Positions 1 to 8,423 are shown, counted from the first letter of the stretch. The stretch: 64,000 nt of DNA from Nocardioides cavernaquae (GCF_003600895.1 NZ_QYRP01000002.1:1054001-1118000), one strand, 5' to 3'. A program made the numbers and translations. The notes: generated by a model from the sequence alone, not told the origin.

Positions 1-1810
1 CCGATCCGGCCGCGATCGTCACCGGCGCTCCGACGATGCCTCCGCGGTAGTTGACCGAGCCACCCGCGACGACCAGCTTGAGCTGGTGGCCCGCGGCGAA
101 GCGGTGCACGATCGCCGGCAGGGTCACCTTGACCGGCGCGTTGACGTTCGGGACGCGGATCGGCGCCTCGAGCCCCTTGATCAACGACGCCTTGCCGTCG
201 GGCGCCACATCGACGAGCTTCACGAAGAGGACCAGCTGTCCGGCCGGTCCCGTCGCCTGCGTCAGCGCGGCCGTCGGAGCTTGCAGCGAGACGGTGAGGA
301 CCGGGGAGCCGACGACATCGAGGTTGGCCGAGAGCGCCGGGGTCGACCAGGCAGCGAACGTGCCCGGCAGGTCCAGCGTGGTCTCGTTCGGCAGCGGCGC
401 GTAGCTGCCCAGCACGTCGAACGGGTTCAGGCTCGTGGGCAGTCCGCCGGTCGTGGTGAGGAAGGTCTGCATGCCGAGCATCGGCGTACCGGTGGTGAGG
501 GTGCCCGGCGCGAGGAGGCCACCACCCGACAGCTTCCAGGTGCGCGCACCGCCGACCGGGTACGACGGCGAGCTGGCGTACGCCGGGGCGGCGTTGCCGG
601 TGTAGGTGATCCACGGACGGAACCAGGAGAAGCCCGGGCCCGTGCCGACGTCTGTTCCCTTGAGGTAGTGGTCGAACCAGTTCAGGAACCGGCCGGTCTC
701 GTACTGCGTGGCCGGGTCCGGGTTGTCGAGGTCGACCTCACCCGGGGCAGGCCCGCCGGAGTGGCCCCACGACTGCCAGATCATCTTCACCGGAGTGCCC
801 TGCGCCTTGAGCGCCTTGTACGTCGCGATCGCCTCGTTGAGGTTGAAGAGGGTGTCGTTCTCGCCCTGCACCAGGAGGGTCGGGATCGTGATCCGCGGCA
901 GGTACGACGCGACCGACGCGTGGTGCGCCGCCGCCGTCGCCGCGGCATCGAAGTAGCCCGTCGTGCCGGCCAGCACCAGGGCCGGGCAGACCCAGTCGGC
1001 GAAGTTCGGGCAGGGAAGCGGCTCACCGGGGACCTGGCCGTTCTGCGCGTCACCGGTCAGACCGAGCGCAGAGAAGCCGAGGCCCCAGAACAACTTGGTC
1101 GCACCCGGGGTCGTCGAGGTGACGCCGGGGCCCTGCGCGGTGTTGTTCGGGTTGAGGCTGTAGGGGAGGTCGTTCCAGGTGATGATCGGGACGATCGTGT
1201 CGACCCGGGGGTCGACCGAGGCCGTCGCGAACTGGTTGCCGCCGCCGTAGGAGCCGCCGATCATGCCGACCCGCGGGTCGTTGACCGAGGCCCGGCCCGC
1301 GTGGTCGCGGTGGTCGAGCTGGACGACGTCGAGCGCCGGCGCGGGCTGCGTGTGTGCCGCGTCGAGGAAGGCGACCCCGGCCTTGCCGCCCAGGTAGCCG
1401 ACGAGCTGGCTTCCGGCCTTGCCGTCCCAGTCCGGGTCGTCGAGGGTGATCTTGCAGGTCGAGCCGCCGAAACCGAGTCCGGAGTAGGACAGCACGACGT
1501 AGCCGCGTGAGGCGAAGGCCTTGCCGATGCCCGCCTGGTCGGCCTTGCTGCCGCCGAACCCGTTGGTGGTCAGGATGGCCGGTTTGCGGCTGGTCGGGCT
1601 CGCGTCCGTGGGGACGTAGAGGTCACCGACGATGTCGCAGGGAATGTCGCTGGCGGGACCGGTCAGCACCGCGAAGTGCAGCGCCTGCACGGTGTACGCC
1701 GGGTCGGCGGCCGCTGCGGAACCAGCGAGGAGCCCGGGCGCCAGCAGCGCGGGGGCGATCAGGGCGAGACTGGCTGCGAAGGCACCGCGACCACGGTGGA
1801 GAAGATCCAT
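1..1810 (-). CDS. Secreted CocE/NonD-family alpha/beta hydrolase (X-Pro dipeptidyl-peptidase-like acyl esterase), 3' end cut off
   Basis: The reverse strand reads without a stop from an ATG at 1810 to the window edge, giving 603 codons. The N-terminus is a Sec-type signal peptide: two Arg, a long Ala/Leu core and an Ala-rich cleavage region around residues 30-37. An alpha/beta-hydrolase domain follows, with the nucleophile elbow G-G-S-Y-G-G near residue 190, and then a C-terminal beta-rich domain typical of the CocE/NonD and X-Pro dipeptidyl-peptidase families. Members hydrolyse peptides or esters outside the cell; the substrate cannot be told from sequence. The few residues missing at the 3' end lie outside the window. 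Long plus-strand frames over the same bases are GC-bias shadows. Confidence 0.88.
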   Translation of the reverse strand, partial: MDLLHRGRGAFAASLALIAPALLAPGLLAGSAAAADPAYTVQALHFAVLTGPASDIPCDIVGDLYVPTDASPTSRKPAILTTNGFGGSKADQAGIGKAFASRGYVVLSYSGLGFGGSTCKITLDDPDWDGKAGSQLVGYLGGKAGVAFLDAAHTQPAPALDVVQLDHRDHAGRASVNDPRVGMIGGSYGGGNQFATASVDPRVDTIVPIITWNDLPYSLNPNNTAQGPGVTSTTPGATKLFWGLGFSALGLTGDAQNGQVPGEPLPCPNFADWVCPALVLAGTTGYFDAAATAAAHHASVASYLPRITIPTLLVQGENDTLFNLNEAIATYKALKAQGTPVKMIWQSWGHSGGPAPGEVDLDNPDPATQYETGRFLNWFDHYLKGTDVGTGPGFSWFRPWITYTGNAAPAYASSPSYPVGGARTWKLSGGGLLAPGTLTTGTPMLGMQTFLTTTGGLPTSLNPFDVLGSYAPLPNETTLDLPGTFAAWSTPALSANLDVVGSPVLTVSLQAPTAALTQATGPAGQLVLFVKLVDVAPDGKASLIKGLEAPIRVPNVNAPVKVTLPAIVHRFAAGHQLKLVVAGGSVNYRGGIVGAPVTIAAGS

Positions 1811-1878
1811 GCAGGGACCAACTGTGATGGCCGTCACAAGTTACGTGGCGGCCACCTCAGACCTGCTTCCGCTACGCG

Positions 1879-2046
1879 TCACCGCGCGTCTGCATCACCG
1901 TGCTCGTGGTCCCAGTGCTCGAGGTCCTGGTCTCCCAGATCCCGGTTCTTCACCGACAGGGAGATGAAGATCGAGACGATGAACGCAACGAGGATCAAGA
2001 CCGCGATGGCGATCTCCCACCCGGTCAGAACGGCCCAGGCATGCAT
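1879..2046 (-). CDS. Tiny single-pass membrane protein with acidic tail
   Basis: 55 residues from an ATG at 2046. Residues about 8-33 form one long hydrophobic helix, followed by a short basic spacer and a tail rich in Asp, Glu and His (ending D-H-E-H-G-D-A-D-A-R). I do not recognise a family. A second tiny membrane protein with the same plan (helix then acidic tail) lies just upstream on the same strand, so the two may act together or be distant duplicates. The His/Asp tail could bind metal, but that is speculation. Confidence 0.6.
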   Translation of the reverse strand: MHAWAVLTGWEIAIAVLILVAFIVSIFISLSVKNRDLGDQDLEHWDHEHGDADAR

Positions 2047-2123
2047 GGCGCCTCCAATGGACGGTCCCCGCTCTTCGAGCGTACTCCGCCAGCACCCGCC
2101 TGGGGAGTCCCCGATCGAGCCAC

Positions 2124-2285
2124 TCAGGGAGTGGTCGGGTCCTCGGGAGCGTGCTCCAGATCGTTCAGGACCGCGAGGTGCTCGCCCTCCTCCTTGTCCT
2201 CCCACGGACGGGCGAGGCCCATGAGCCCCGCGGCCACGAAGAAGATGACGATGACCAGGCTGATGATGATTTCGCCGGCGCCCAT
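2124..2285 (-). CDS. Tiny single-pass membrane protein with acidic tail
   Basis: 53 residues from the ATG at 2285. A longer reading from 2405 is possible, but its extra N-terminus is Arg-rich and overlaps the downstream end of the enoyl-CoA hydratase gene, so I prefer the short form, which starts M-G-A-G-E-I-I-I. Residues 4-24 form a hydrophobic helix; the rest is acidic and ends D-P-T-T-P. It probably shares a transcript with the neighbouring 55-residue protein. No family recognised. Confidence 0.55.
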   Translation of the reverse strand: MGAGEIIISLVIVIFFVAAGLMGLARPWEDKEEGEHLAVLNDLEHAPEDPTTP

Positions 2286-2311
2286 GGCGTGCCTCCTCAG
2301 ACCTGAAAAGT

Positions 2312-3079
2312 CTACTCCTCGAACGTGCCGTGGCGGCCGGCTCCGGCGGCGAAGGTCCCCGCTCCCGACATGGCCTCGACCAGGGACTCGACGCCGTGTG
2401 CCCACTCGCCCTCGATGGCAGCCACCAGGCCCTTCCCGTGCTGCTCGTGGGCAGAGAGCCGGTCGTGCTGCAGACAGGTCTGCGGGAACGCCGCGAGCTG
2501 CTCAGCGAGCTCGATCGCGTCGGCGAGCGCGGCTCCCGGAAGCGAGACCCGGTTGGCGAGCCCGATCTGCAACGCCTCCTCCGCACCGACCGGTCGGCCG
2601 GTGAGGATCAGGTCCATGGCGCGCGACTGACCGATCAGCCGGGGCAGGCGCACCGTGCCACCATCGATCAGCGGCACGCCCCAGCGCCGGCAGAAGACGC
2701 CGAAGATCGCATCCGGGTCGACGACGCGCAGGTCGCACCAGATCGCCAGCTCCAGCCCGCCAGCGACCGCATGGCCCTCGACCGCTGCGATCACCGGCTT
2801 CGAGAGCAGCAGCCGGGTCGGGCCCATCGGCGCCGGCCCGTCGGTCGCGGGCGGATCGGCCCGCATCGTCCCGGCACTGACCGCCTTCAGGTCGGCGCCC
2901 GCACAGAACGTGCCGTGGGCGCCCGTGAGTACGGCGACGCTCGCGGCATCGTCGGCGTCGAAGGCGAGGAACGCGTCGTACAGGGCCCGGGCGTGCTCGG
3001 TGTCGACGGCGTTGCGGACATCCGCCCGGTCGAGCGTGATGACGGAGACCGGACCACGTCGCTCGACGTGGACGCTCAT
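2312..3079 (-). CDS. Enoyl-CoA hydratase/isomerase (crotonase) family protein
   Basis: 255 residues with the crotonase fold. The CoA/oxyanion segment F-C-A-G-A-D-L-K lies near residue 60 and the second oxyanion segment G-H-A-V-A-G-G-L-E-L near 105. The loop that in classical hydratases carries a catalytic Glu reads P-L-I-D-G-G-T here, so the chemistry may differ from standard hydration. It overlaps the upstream acyl-CoA dehydrogenase gene by 4 nt (ATGA), so the two are translationally coupled and probably act on the same acyl-CoA. This suggests a beta-oxidation or organic-acid degradation role, possibly under the adjacent PaaX-like regulator. Confidence 0.87.
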   Translation of the reverse strand: MSVHVERRGPVSVITLDRADVRNAVDTEHARALYDAFLAFDADDAASVAVLTGAHGTFCAGADLKAVSAGTMRADPPATDGPAPMGPTRLLLSKPVIAAVEGHAVAGGLELAIWCDLRVVDPDAIFGVFCRRWGVPLIDGGTVRLPRLIGQSRAMDLILTGRPVGAEEALQIGLANRVSLPGAALADAIELAEQLAAFPQTCLQHDRLSAHEQHGKGLVAAIEGEWAHGVESLVEAMSGAGTFAAGAGRHGTFEE

Positions 3080-4719
3080 CCGGGGAAACCGGTCTCGGTG
3101 CGGGCCAGGATCGGGCCGAGGTCGAGCCCGGCGGGCAGCGTGCCGAAGGCGCCGCCCCAGTCGCGGCCGAGGCGGGTCGCGCAGAACGCGTCAGCGACCG
3201 CAGCGGGCGCGTGGCGCACGAGCTGCGAACCCTGGAAGACCAGCGCCATCTGCTCCACGATCCGGCGCGCGCGGTGCTCGATGTCGTCGAACGAGGTGAA
3301 CTCCTTCTTCAGCCGGTCCACCGCCGCGTCGTACGCCGCGTTGGCGCCGCCGGCGAGCTCCGCCTCCGCGAAGAAGGCGTCGAGCGTGTGCGGCTCCTTC
3401 GCGATCGCGCGCAGCGCGTCGAGGGCGGCCACGTTGCCCGAGCCCTCCCAGACCGACAGCAGCGGCATCTCGCGGTAGATGCGGGCGAGGTCGAAGTCCT
3501 CGATGTAGCCGTTGCCGCCGAGACACTCCAGGGCCTCTCCGGCCATCATCGGGGCCCGCTTGCAGACGTAGTACTTCGTGACCGCCAGGGCGATGCGGCG
3601 CAGCGCTGCCTCGCCCTCGTCGCCGCGGATCGCCCGGTCGTTGGCGCCGGCGAGCCGCATCATCGCGGTGGTCGCCGCCTCGGACTCGACAGCCAGGTCG
3701 GCGAGAACGTTGCGCATCAGCGGCTGCTCGATCAACGGCTTGCCGAATGCCGAGCGGTGGCGGGCGTGGTGCGCCGCCATCGTCAGGGCCGTCCGCATGC
3801 CCGCCGATGACCCGATCACACAGTCGAGGCGCGTCATGTTGACCATCTCGACGATGGTGCGCACGCCCCGGCCCTCCTCGCCGACGAGCCAGCCGACGGC
3901 CGCGTCGTACTCGATCTCGGAGCTGGCGTTGGACTTGTTGCCGAGCTTTTCCTTGAGCCGCATGAACCGCATCGCGTTGCGCTCCCCACCGGGAAGGACG
4001 CGCGGGACGAGGAAGCAAGTCACTCCGGCAGGCGTCTGGGCGAGGGTCAGGAAGAGGTCGCTCATCGGCGCCGACGTGAACCACTTGTGGCCGCGCAGGA
4101 GGTAGGTGCCGTCTGCCTGTCGCGTCGCGGTGGTCGTGTTGGCGCGGACGTCGGAACCGCCCTGCTTCTCCGTCATCGACATGCCGGCGATCAGGCCGCG
4201 CTTGGTGGCGGGGTCGGCGAGGACCGGGTCGTAGGCGCGGTTGGTGAGCAGCGGCTCGAACTGCGCCGAGAGCTCGGGGTTGGCGCGGAGCGCGGGGACG
4301 ACGGCGTACGTCATGGAGATCGGGCAGCCGTGGCCGGCGTCGACGGACCAGACCATGAACTTCGCGGCGCGGGCCACGTGGGCGCCGGCGCGGTCATCCG
4401 CCCAGGGAGCAGCGTGGAGCCCGTGCTCGACCGCGGTCGCCATGAGCTGGTGGTAGGCCGGGACGTACTCGACCTCGTCGACCCGGTGCCCGGAGCGGTC
4501 GTGGGTGTGCAGCCGCGGCGGCACCCGTTCGGCCAGCCGGCCCCAGCCCTGTGCCTCCGCGGTGCCCGCGAGGCGACCGAGCTCGTGGATCTCGTCGACG
4601 GCCCAACCCGCCCCCTCGCGCTCGAGGCCGTCGAGCAGGGCCGGGTCTGCGGCGGTGTCGTGGCCGACGAGCGGAGGCACCTGGTTGACGACGTCGTGGG
4701 TGCGGTGGAAGGTCTCCAT
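3076..4719 (-). CDS. Acyl-CoA dehydrogenase family protein, AidB-like
   Basis: 547 residues from the ATG at 4719; a GTG directly before it at 4722 is an equally possible start, and no Shine-Dalgarno is evident for either. It has the long N-terminal extension and layout of the AidB group: N-terminal region to about 170, the FAD/substrate segment G-M-S-M-T-E-K-Q-G-G-S-D near 185, a W-F-T-S-A motif near 215, and a helical C-terminal domain with E-C-L-G-G-N-G-Y near 405. AidB relatives are FAD proteins linked to alkylation response; other members are true acyl-CoA dehydrogenases. Coupling to a crotonase and the divergent PaaX-like regulator favour a metabolic role here. Confidence 0.85.
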   Translation of the reverse strand: METFHRTHDVVNQVPPLVGHDTAADPALLDGLEREGAGWAVDEIHELGRLAGTAEAQGWGRLAERVPPRLHTHDRSGHRVDEVEYVPAYHQLMATAVEHGLHAAPWADDRAGAHVARAAKFMVWSVDAGHGCPISMTYAVVPALRANPELSAQFEPLLTNRAYDPVLADPATKRGLIAGMSMTEKQGGSDVRANTTTATRQADGTYLLRGHKWFTSAPMSDLFLTLAQTPAGVTCFLVPRVLPGGERNAMRFMRLKEKLGNKSNASSEIEYDAAVGWLVGEEGRGVRTIVEMVNMTRLDCVIGSSAGMRTALTMAAHHARHRSAFGKPLIEQPLMRNVLADLAVESEAATTAMMRLAGANDRAIRGDEGEAALRRIALAVTKYYVCKRAPMMAGEALECLGGNGYIEDFDLARIYREMPLLSVWEGSGNVAALDALRAIAKEPHTLDAFFAEAELAGGANAAYDAAVDRLKKEFTSFDDIEHRARRIVEQMALVFQGSQLVRHAPAAVADAFCATRLGRDWGGAFGTLPAGLDLGPILARTETGFPG

Positions 4720-4780
4720 CACTCGATGTTACGGATATTGATGCAACTGTGTCCATAGATGTTCGTGCGACCATGGTTCC

Positions 4781-5524
4781 GTGCCCGAAGACCTCGCTCC
4801 GCTGCCAGCACGATCGGTCGTGCTGAGCCTGCTCCTGGGTGCCCACCCCGCCCAGCTCTCCAGCAGCGAGCTGACCCGGGCCGGCGACCACTTCGGCATC
4901 TCCTCGCCCACGCTCCGGGTCGCACTGAGCCGCGCGGTCGCCGCCGGTGACCTGACTCGCGAGGACGGGACCTACCGGCTCGGCCCGCGGCTGATCGCGC
5001 GGCAGGTCCACCAGGACGAGGCCGCCGAGGATGCCGAGGCAGCCTGGGACGGCACCTGGGAGATGGCCGTGGTCGTGGTCGGTGGCCGCTCGGGGGCGGA
5101 GCGGGCGAGCCTGCGCAGCACACTCGCCCGGGCCCGCCTCGGCGAGCTGCGCGAAGGGGTGTGGACGCGGCCCGCCAACCTGCGCCGCGCCGCGCCGTAC
5201 GCCGACGAGCCGGTGCTGTCCACGTTCCGCACCCAGCCCGTTGACGACCCCGAGGCGCTGGCCAGCCGCCTGTGGGACCTCGATGCGTGGGCCACGGAGG
5301 GACGCCGTCACCTGGGCCTGCTGGCTGCGACGACGGAGCCCGCGCCCCGCCTGGCCGCGGCCGCCCGCCTGGTCCGCCACCTCAGCGAGGATCCGCTCCT
5401 GCCCACCCCGCTGCTCCCGGCCGGATGGCCCGGTGCCGAGCTGCGGGCTGCCTACGTGGCGTACCAGGAGGAGCTGCGGGCGCTGACGCTCGCAGATTCG
5501 TCAGTCAGGAGCGAGCGCGCTTGA
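4781..5524 (+). CDS. PaaX-family transcriptional regulator
   Basis: 247 residues from a GTG at 4781. The N-terminal winged helix-turn-helix spans about residues 10-75, with S-P-T-L-R-V-A-L-S-R as the recognition region and a wing reading D-G-T-Y-R-L-G-P-R-L. The rest matches the PaaX ligand-binding and C-terminal helical part, including W-D-G-T-W near 92. PaaX repressors sense aryl-CoA thioesters such as phenylacetyl-CoA. The gene is divergent from the acyl-CoA dehydrogenase/enoyl-CoA hydratase pair and only about 60 bp separates the starts, so it probably controls that pair and itself. The 3' end overlaps the convergent DUF1272 gene by 20 bp. Confidence 0.85.
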   Translation: MPEDLAPLPARSVVLSLLLGAHPAQLSSSELTRAGDHFGISSPTLRVALSRAVAAGDLTREDGTYRLGPRLIARQVHQDEAAEDAEAAWDGTWEMAVVVVGGRSGAERASLRSTLARARLGELREGVWTRPANLRRAAPYADEPVLSTFRTQPVDDPEALASRLWDLDAWATEGRRHLGLLAATTEPAPRLAAAARLVRHLSEDPLLPTPLLPAGWPGAELRAAYVAYQEELRALTLADSSVRSERA

Positions 5525-5741
5525 CCCTGCGCACGACACGGGCCGGGGCCCGCTTGGCGATCTCGCGAAGTCCGGTTGACCGACGCGGCCGGACGACGAG
5601 TTCGCCGGCGCAGTTCGGGCACGACTCGAGCGTGGCGTGGCACGCCGGGCAGTAGGTGCACTCGTAGGAGCAGATCCAGGCCTCGGCGGCGTAGTCGAGC
5701 CCGGTGCCGCAGAGCTCGCACTTGCTCTTCATCGACAGCAT
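5505..5741 (-). CDS. DUF1272 zinc-ribbon protein
   Basis: 78 residues, with either ATG at 5741 or an in-frame ATG at 5732 as start. The first 50 residues hold three Cys pairs: C-E-L-C, then C-S-Y-E-C-T-Y-C-P-A-C, then C-P-N-C-A-G-E-L-V. This pattern and the following basic R-P-R-R match the DUF1272 family, likely a zinc-binding module of unknown role. The C-terminal 30 residues are strongly basic. It overlaps the 3' end of the PaaX-like gene tail to tail. Confidence 0.82.
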   Translation of the reverse strand: MLSMKSKCELCGTGLDYAAEAWICSYECTYCPACHATLESCPNCAGELVVRPRRSTGLREIAKRAPARVVRRVKRARS

Positions 5742-5786
5742 GCATCACATCGTGGGCCATCGAAGGCCGCGCGTCACGCGGAATCG

Positions 5787-6122
5787 TCAGGCAGGGTGCG
5801 AAGAGGACAGCTCGTCGGTGAGCTCGTTGTGCTGGGCGATGACCGCCGAGAGGATCACTCGGGCCGACGCGAGCAGGTCGCGGACCTCGGGAACGCTGAC
5901 CGAGTAGACCACCTCGCCGTTGACGCGACGCGACACCACCATCGACGTACGACGCAGCACGGCGAGCTGTTGCGAGAGGTTGCTCGGCTCGATGGAGATC
6001 AGCTCCAGGAGCTCGTGAACGGCGTGATCGCGCTGCGAGAGGAGTTCCAGAATCCGGATACGGGCGGGGTGCCCGAGCGTCTTGAACAGCTCGGCCTTAG
6101 CCTGATACAGCGGTACACCCAT
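5787..6122 (-). CDS. ArsR-family winged-helix transcriptional regulator
   Basis: 111 residues from an ATG at 6122 preceded by a good GAGGTG ribosome site; a longer frame from 6287 is disfavoured. The ArsR-type wHTH is clear: F-K-T-L-G-H-P-A-R-I-R-I-L-E-L-L in the first helices, E-P-S-N-L-S-Q-Q-L-A-V-L-R as recognition helix, then a wing with R-R-V-N-G-E-V-V-Y-S. The metal motif E-L-C-V-C of ArsR/SmtB is absent, and the protein has no Cys, so it is unlikely to be a thiol-based metal sensor. It is divergent from pckG and may regulate it through the inverted repeat at 6197-6210. Confidence 0.87.
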   Translation of the reverse strand: MGVPLYQAKAELFKTLGHPARIRILELLSQRDHAVHELLELISIEPSNLSQQLAVLRRTSMVVSRRVNGEVVYSVSVPEVRDLLASARVILSAVIAQHNELTDELSSSHPA

Positions 6123-6196
6123 CTCACACCTCCTCGCTCGACACCCATCGACAGTCGAGAGCGACGTCCAGCCACCCTTGGACTTGAAGGCTACAC

Positions 6197-6210
6197 GAGT
6201 TGCGAAACTC
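6197..6210. promoter_or_regulatory. Inverted repeat GAGTT-GCGA-AACTC overlapping a pckG-side promoter
   Basis: A 5-4-5 perfect inverted repeat lies in the divergent ArsR/pckG region. A possible -35 (TTGCGA, 6200-6205) sits inside it, and a possible -10 (TAGCCT) follows after 16 nt on the plus strand. A repressor bound here would cover the pckG promoter. Assignment to the adjacent ArsR-family protein is inferred from position only. Confidence 0.4.
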
Positions 6211-6292
6211 TTCATCTCAGGTAGCCTGCCAATTGTGCGATCCGAGGGCGTGTCGTGTGCAATGACAGTCGGATGTGGAGAGGACACACCAA

Positions 6293-8116
6293 GTGACTGA
6301 CGTCGAGAACGTGCTGGACCAGGCTGGACTGACCAACGCTGACGTACGCGAGTACGTCAAGGAGTGGGCAGCGATCACCGGGGCGTCCCGGATCGAGGTG
6401 GTCAGCGCAGCCGACGACGCTCGTCTGATTGCTGCAGCGCTTGAGGCGGGTGAGCTGCTGCCCGCAGGCGAGGGCTCGTACTACTCGCGCTCCTACTTCA
6501 AGGACACCGCGCGCGCCGAGGAGCGCACGATCGTTGCGACCAGCGACGAGCGTGACAAGGGCACCTACAACAACTGGCGGCCCTCCGCGGAGATGAAGCC
6601 GAAGCTCATCGAGCTGATGACCGGCGCCTCCGAGGGCAAGACCATGTACGTGATCCCGTACCTCATGGCACCCGCCGGTGGACCGCTCGACAAGTTCGCC
6701 GCTGGCGTCGAGCTCACCGACAACGTCAACGTCGTCCTGCAGATGATCCGCATGGCTCGCGTCGGCGTGGACTACATCAACCACCTCGGCAACGACTTCG
6801 TCCGCGCCGTGCACGTCACGGGCGACCTGCCGAACCTCGGCCAGGGCACCCCGGACGACAAGCGCTACTTCGTGACCGTCGCCGACGAGCGCACGATCCT
6901 GCACTTCGGCTCGTCCTACGGCGGCAACGCGCTGCTCGGCAAGATCGCCCACGGCCTGCGCCAGGGCTCGTACGACGGCTGGAAGAACGGCTTCCTCGTG
7001 GAGCAGTTCATGCTGCTCGGCATCTCCGACAAGGAGACCGGCAAGAAGTACAACATCTGCGGTGGTTTCCCGTCGGCCTCCGGCAAGACGAACCTCGCGA
7101 TGACGCTGTCGCCCGACGCCCTCGGCGACCGCTACCACGTCGAGTTCTACGGCGACGACATCGCCTGGATCTGGGTCGACGAGAACGGCGTCCTGCGCGG
7201 CTTCAACCCGGAGAACGGCGTCTTCGGTGTCGCCAAGGACACCAACGAGCACACCAACCCGACCGCGATCGAGTCGATCAAGCCGGGCCTGGGCGTCATC
7301 TACACCAACGTCGCCTACAACGAGAAGACGCAGGAAGTCTGGTGGGAGGGCCGCGGCGACAAGCCGACCGACCTCGACGGCTGGCTGGACTGGAAGGGCG
7401 AGAAGATCGCCGACCGTTCCGCCGATGAGGCCGACGACAACTGGGCGCACCCGAACTCGCGCTTCACGACGACGCTCGCCAACGTCCCCAACGTCGCTCC
7501 CGACTACGACGACGCTGCCGGCGTCGAGATCCACGGCATCATCTTCGGTGGCCGCACCCGCGACCGCGAGCCACTGATCCGCGCGATCAACGACCTCGCC
7601 GAGGGTGTCTACGACGGCCTGACGCTGGGCGCCGAGGCAACCTTCGCGGCCGACGGTCTCGAGGGTGTCCTCCGCTACGACCCGATGTCGATGCGTCCGT
7701 TCATGTCCTACCCCGAGGCGGACTACGGACAGCACTGGCTCAACGTCGTCGGCAAGGCCACGAACAACCCGATCTTCGCCCACGTGAACTGGTTCCAGCG
7801 TGGCGAGGACGGCCGCTTCCTGTGGCCCGGTTACCGCGAGAACCTTCGCCCGCTGGTGTGGCTCATGCAGTACCGCAACGGCGAGGTCTCCGGTGTCGAG
7901 ACGCCCGTCGGTGTCATCCCGGCGCGCGACGAGCTCCTGCTCGACGGCCTCGACGAGCAGACGCTCGCCGACCTCGACACGGTGCTCACCATCGACAAGG
8001 ACCGCTGGATCCAGGAGATGGGCTACCGCGAGAAGCACCTGGCCCAGTTCACCGGCCTGCCCGAGGAGATCTGGGAGGCCCACCGCCGGGTCGCCAAGGC
8101 GCTCGAAGAGGACTGA
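6293..8116 (+). CDS. pckG: Phosphoenolpyruvate carboxykinase (GTP)
   Basis: 607 residues from the GTG at 6293, which has GGAGAGG ten bases upstream; an upstream ATG at 6275 would place the start inside that ribosome site. The enzyme converts oxaloacetate and GTP to PEP, CO2 and GDP, and drives gluconeogenesis and PEP/oxaloacetate balance in the cytosol. The phosphate-binding loop reads G-G-F-P-S-A-S-G-K-T-N near residue 270, the substrate-binding stretch S-Y-G-G-N-A near 210, and the metal-site Asp pair Y-G-D-D-I-A-W near 287. Length agrees with mycobacterial enzymes. It is monocistronic and ends in a strong terminator. Confidence 0.97.
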   Translation: MTDVENVLDQAGLTNADVREYVKEWAAITGASRIEVVSAADDARLIAAALEAGELLPAGEGSYYSRSYFKDTARAEERTIVATSDERDKGTYNNWRPSAEMKPKLIELMTGASEGKTMYVIPYLMAPAGGPLDKFAAGVELTDNVNVVLQMIRMARVGVDYINHLGNDFVRAVHVTGDLPNLGQGTPDDKRYFVTVADERTILHFGSSYGGNALLGKIAHGLRQGSYDGWKNGFLVEQFMLLGISDKETGKKYNICGGFPSASGKTNLAMTLSPDALGDRYHVEFYGDDIAWIWVDENGVLRGFNPENGVFGVAKDTNEHTNPTAIESIKPGLGVIYTNVAYNEKTQEVWWEGRGDKPTDLDGWLDWKGEKIADRSADEADDNWAHPNSRFTTTLANVPNVAPDYDDAAGVEIHGIIFGGRTRDREPLIRAINDLAEGVYDGLTLGAEATFAADGLEGVLRYDPMSMRPFMSYPEADYGQHWLNVVGKATNNPIFAHVNWFQRGEDGRFLWPGYRENLRPLVWLMQYRNGEVSGVETPVGVIPARDELLLDGLDEQTLADLDTVLTIDKDRWIQEMGYREKHLAQFTGLPEEIWEAHRRVAKALEED

Positions 8117-8130
8117 CCCCAGCACAAGCT

Positions 8131-8168
8131 GAAGGGCCGCTACCGTCGCAAGACGGTGGCGGCCCTTC
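8131..8168 (+). terminator. Rho-independent-type terminator after pckG
   Basis: A 17-bp stem with one G-U pair (arms 8131-8147 and 8152-8168, GAAGGGCCGC at the outer end) closes a four-base GCAA loop 14 bp after the pckG stop. There is no long T run, which is usual in high-GC actinobacteria. Confidence 0.85.
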
Positions 8169-8244
8169 AGCCATTTCAGGCCCGGAGCCTCCCGATGGGT
8201 TCCGTTCCCGACTGGAAAGAGTTAGTTTCTATTAGCGGGAGGTT

Positions 8245-8275
8245 GGGCCCGGGACCTATCGGGAGTCCCGGGCCC
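8245..8275. terminator. Perfect GC-rich hairpin between convergent transcripts
   Basis: Arms GGGCCCGGGAC (8245-8255) and GTCCCGGGCCC (8265-8275) form an 11-bp perfect stem with a 9-nt loop. It lies between the pckG transcript and the opposing ribosomal-protein operon, so it can stop transcription from either side. Confidence 0.7.
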
Positions 8276-8290
8276 TTCCGTGCCACTTCG

Positions 8291-8341
8291 GAGTTGAGTG
8301 CGCACGCATGTGGCAAACACAGCCACGTGCGCACTCGACTC
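8291..8341. repeat. Imperfect inverted repeat around AAACACA loop
   Basis: The left arm (8291-8314) and right arm (8322-8341) share GAGTGCGCACG and GTGGC blocks, interrupted by a CAT insertion in the left arm. The right arm overlaps the HU-like N-terminal relic. It may terminate the rpmJ-side operon; it may also mark a rearrangement that destroyed the HU gene. Confidence 0.55.
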
Positions 8342-8410
8342 GGCCCGGGTCTGGCCGTCGGACAGACCTGCGCGGTCTGCGATCGAGCTGGCGAGTTCGG
8401 TGCGGTTCAC
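8336..8410 (-). pseudogene. Possible N-terminal remnant of an HU-type DNA-binding protein
   Basis: From a GTG at 8410 the reverse strand encodes M-N-R-T-E-L-A-S-S-I-A-D-R-A-G-L-S, which resembles the start of bacterial HU proteins (M-N-K-x-E-L-I-x-x-I-A-x-K-x-G-L-S). Similarity stops after about 25 residues, where the inverted repeat at 8291-8341 begins. The frame continues to 8222 without HU features: no beta-arm and no G-F-G-x-F segment. I read it as a truncated relic downstream of rpmJ; a chance match is possible because the segment is short. Confidence 0.4.
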
Positions 8411-8423
8411 CGGTTTCCTCTTC

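Noticed and set aside
86..1827. Long plus-strand open frames opposite the CocE/NonD hydrolase
   Set aside because: Arg-rich, low-complexity translations typical of the antisense of high-GC genes; the minus strand encodes a clear secreted hydrolase.
4720..4780. A specific PaaX operator in the short divergent region
   Set aside because: Only loose similarities between AT-rich segments are visible; no dyad good enough to report.
6212..8125. 637-codon minus-strand frame opposite pckG
   Set aside because: Val/Gly/Arg/Asp-rich antisense shadow with no domain; pckG is unmistakable on the plus strand.
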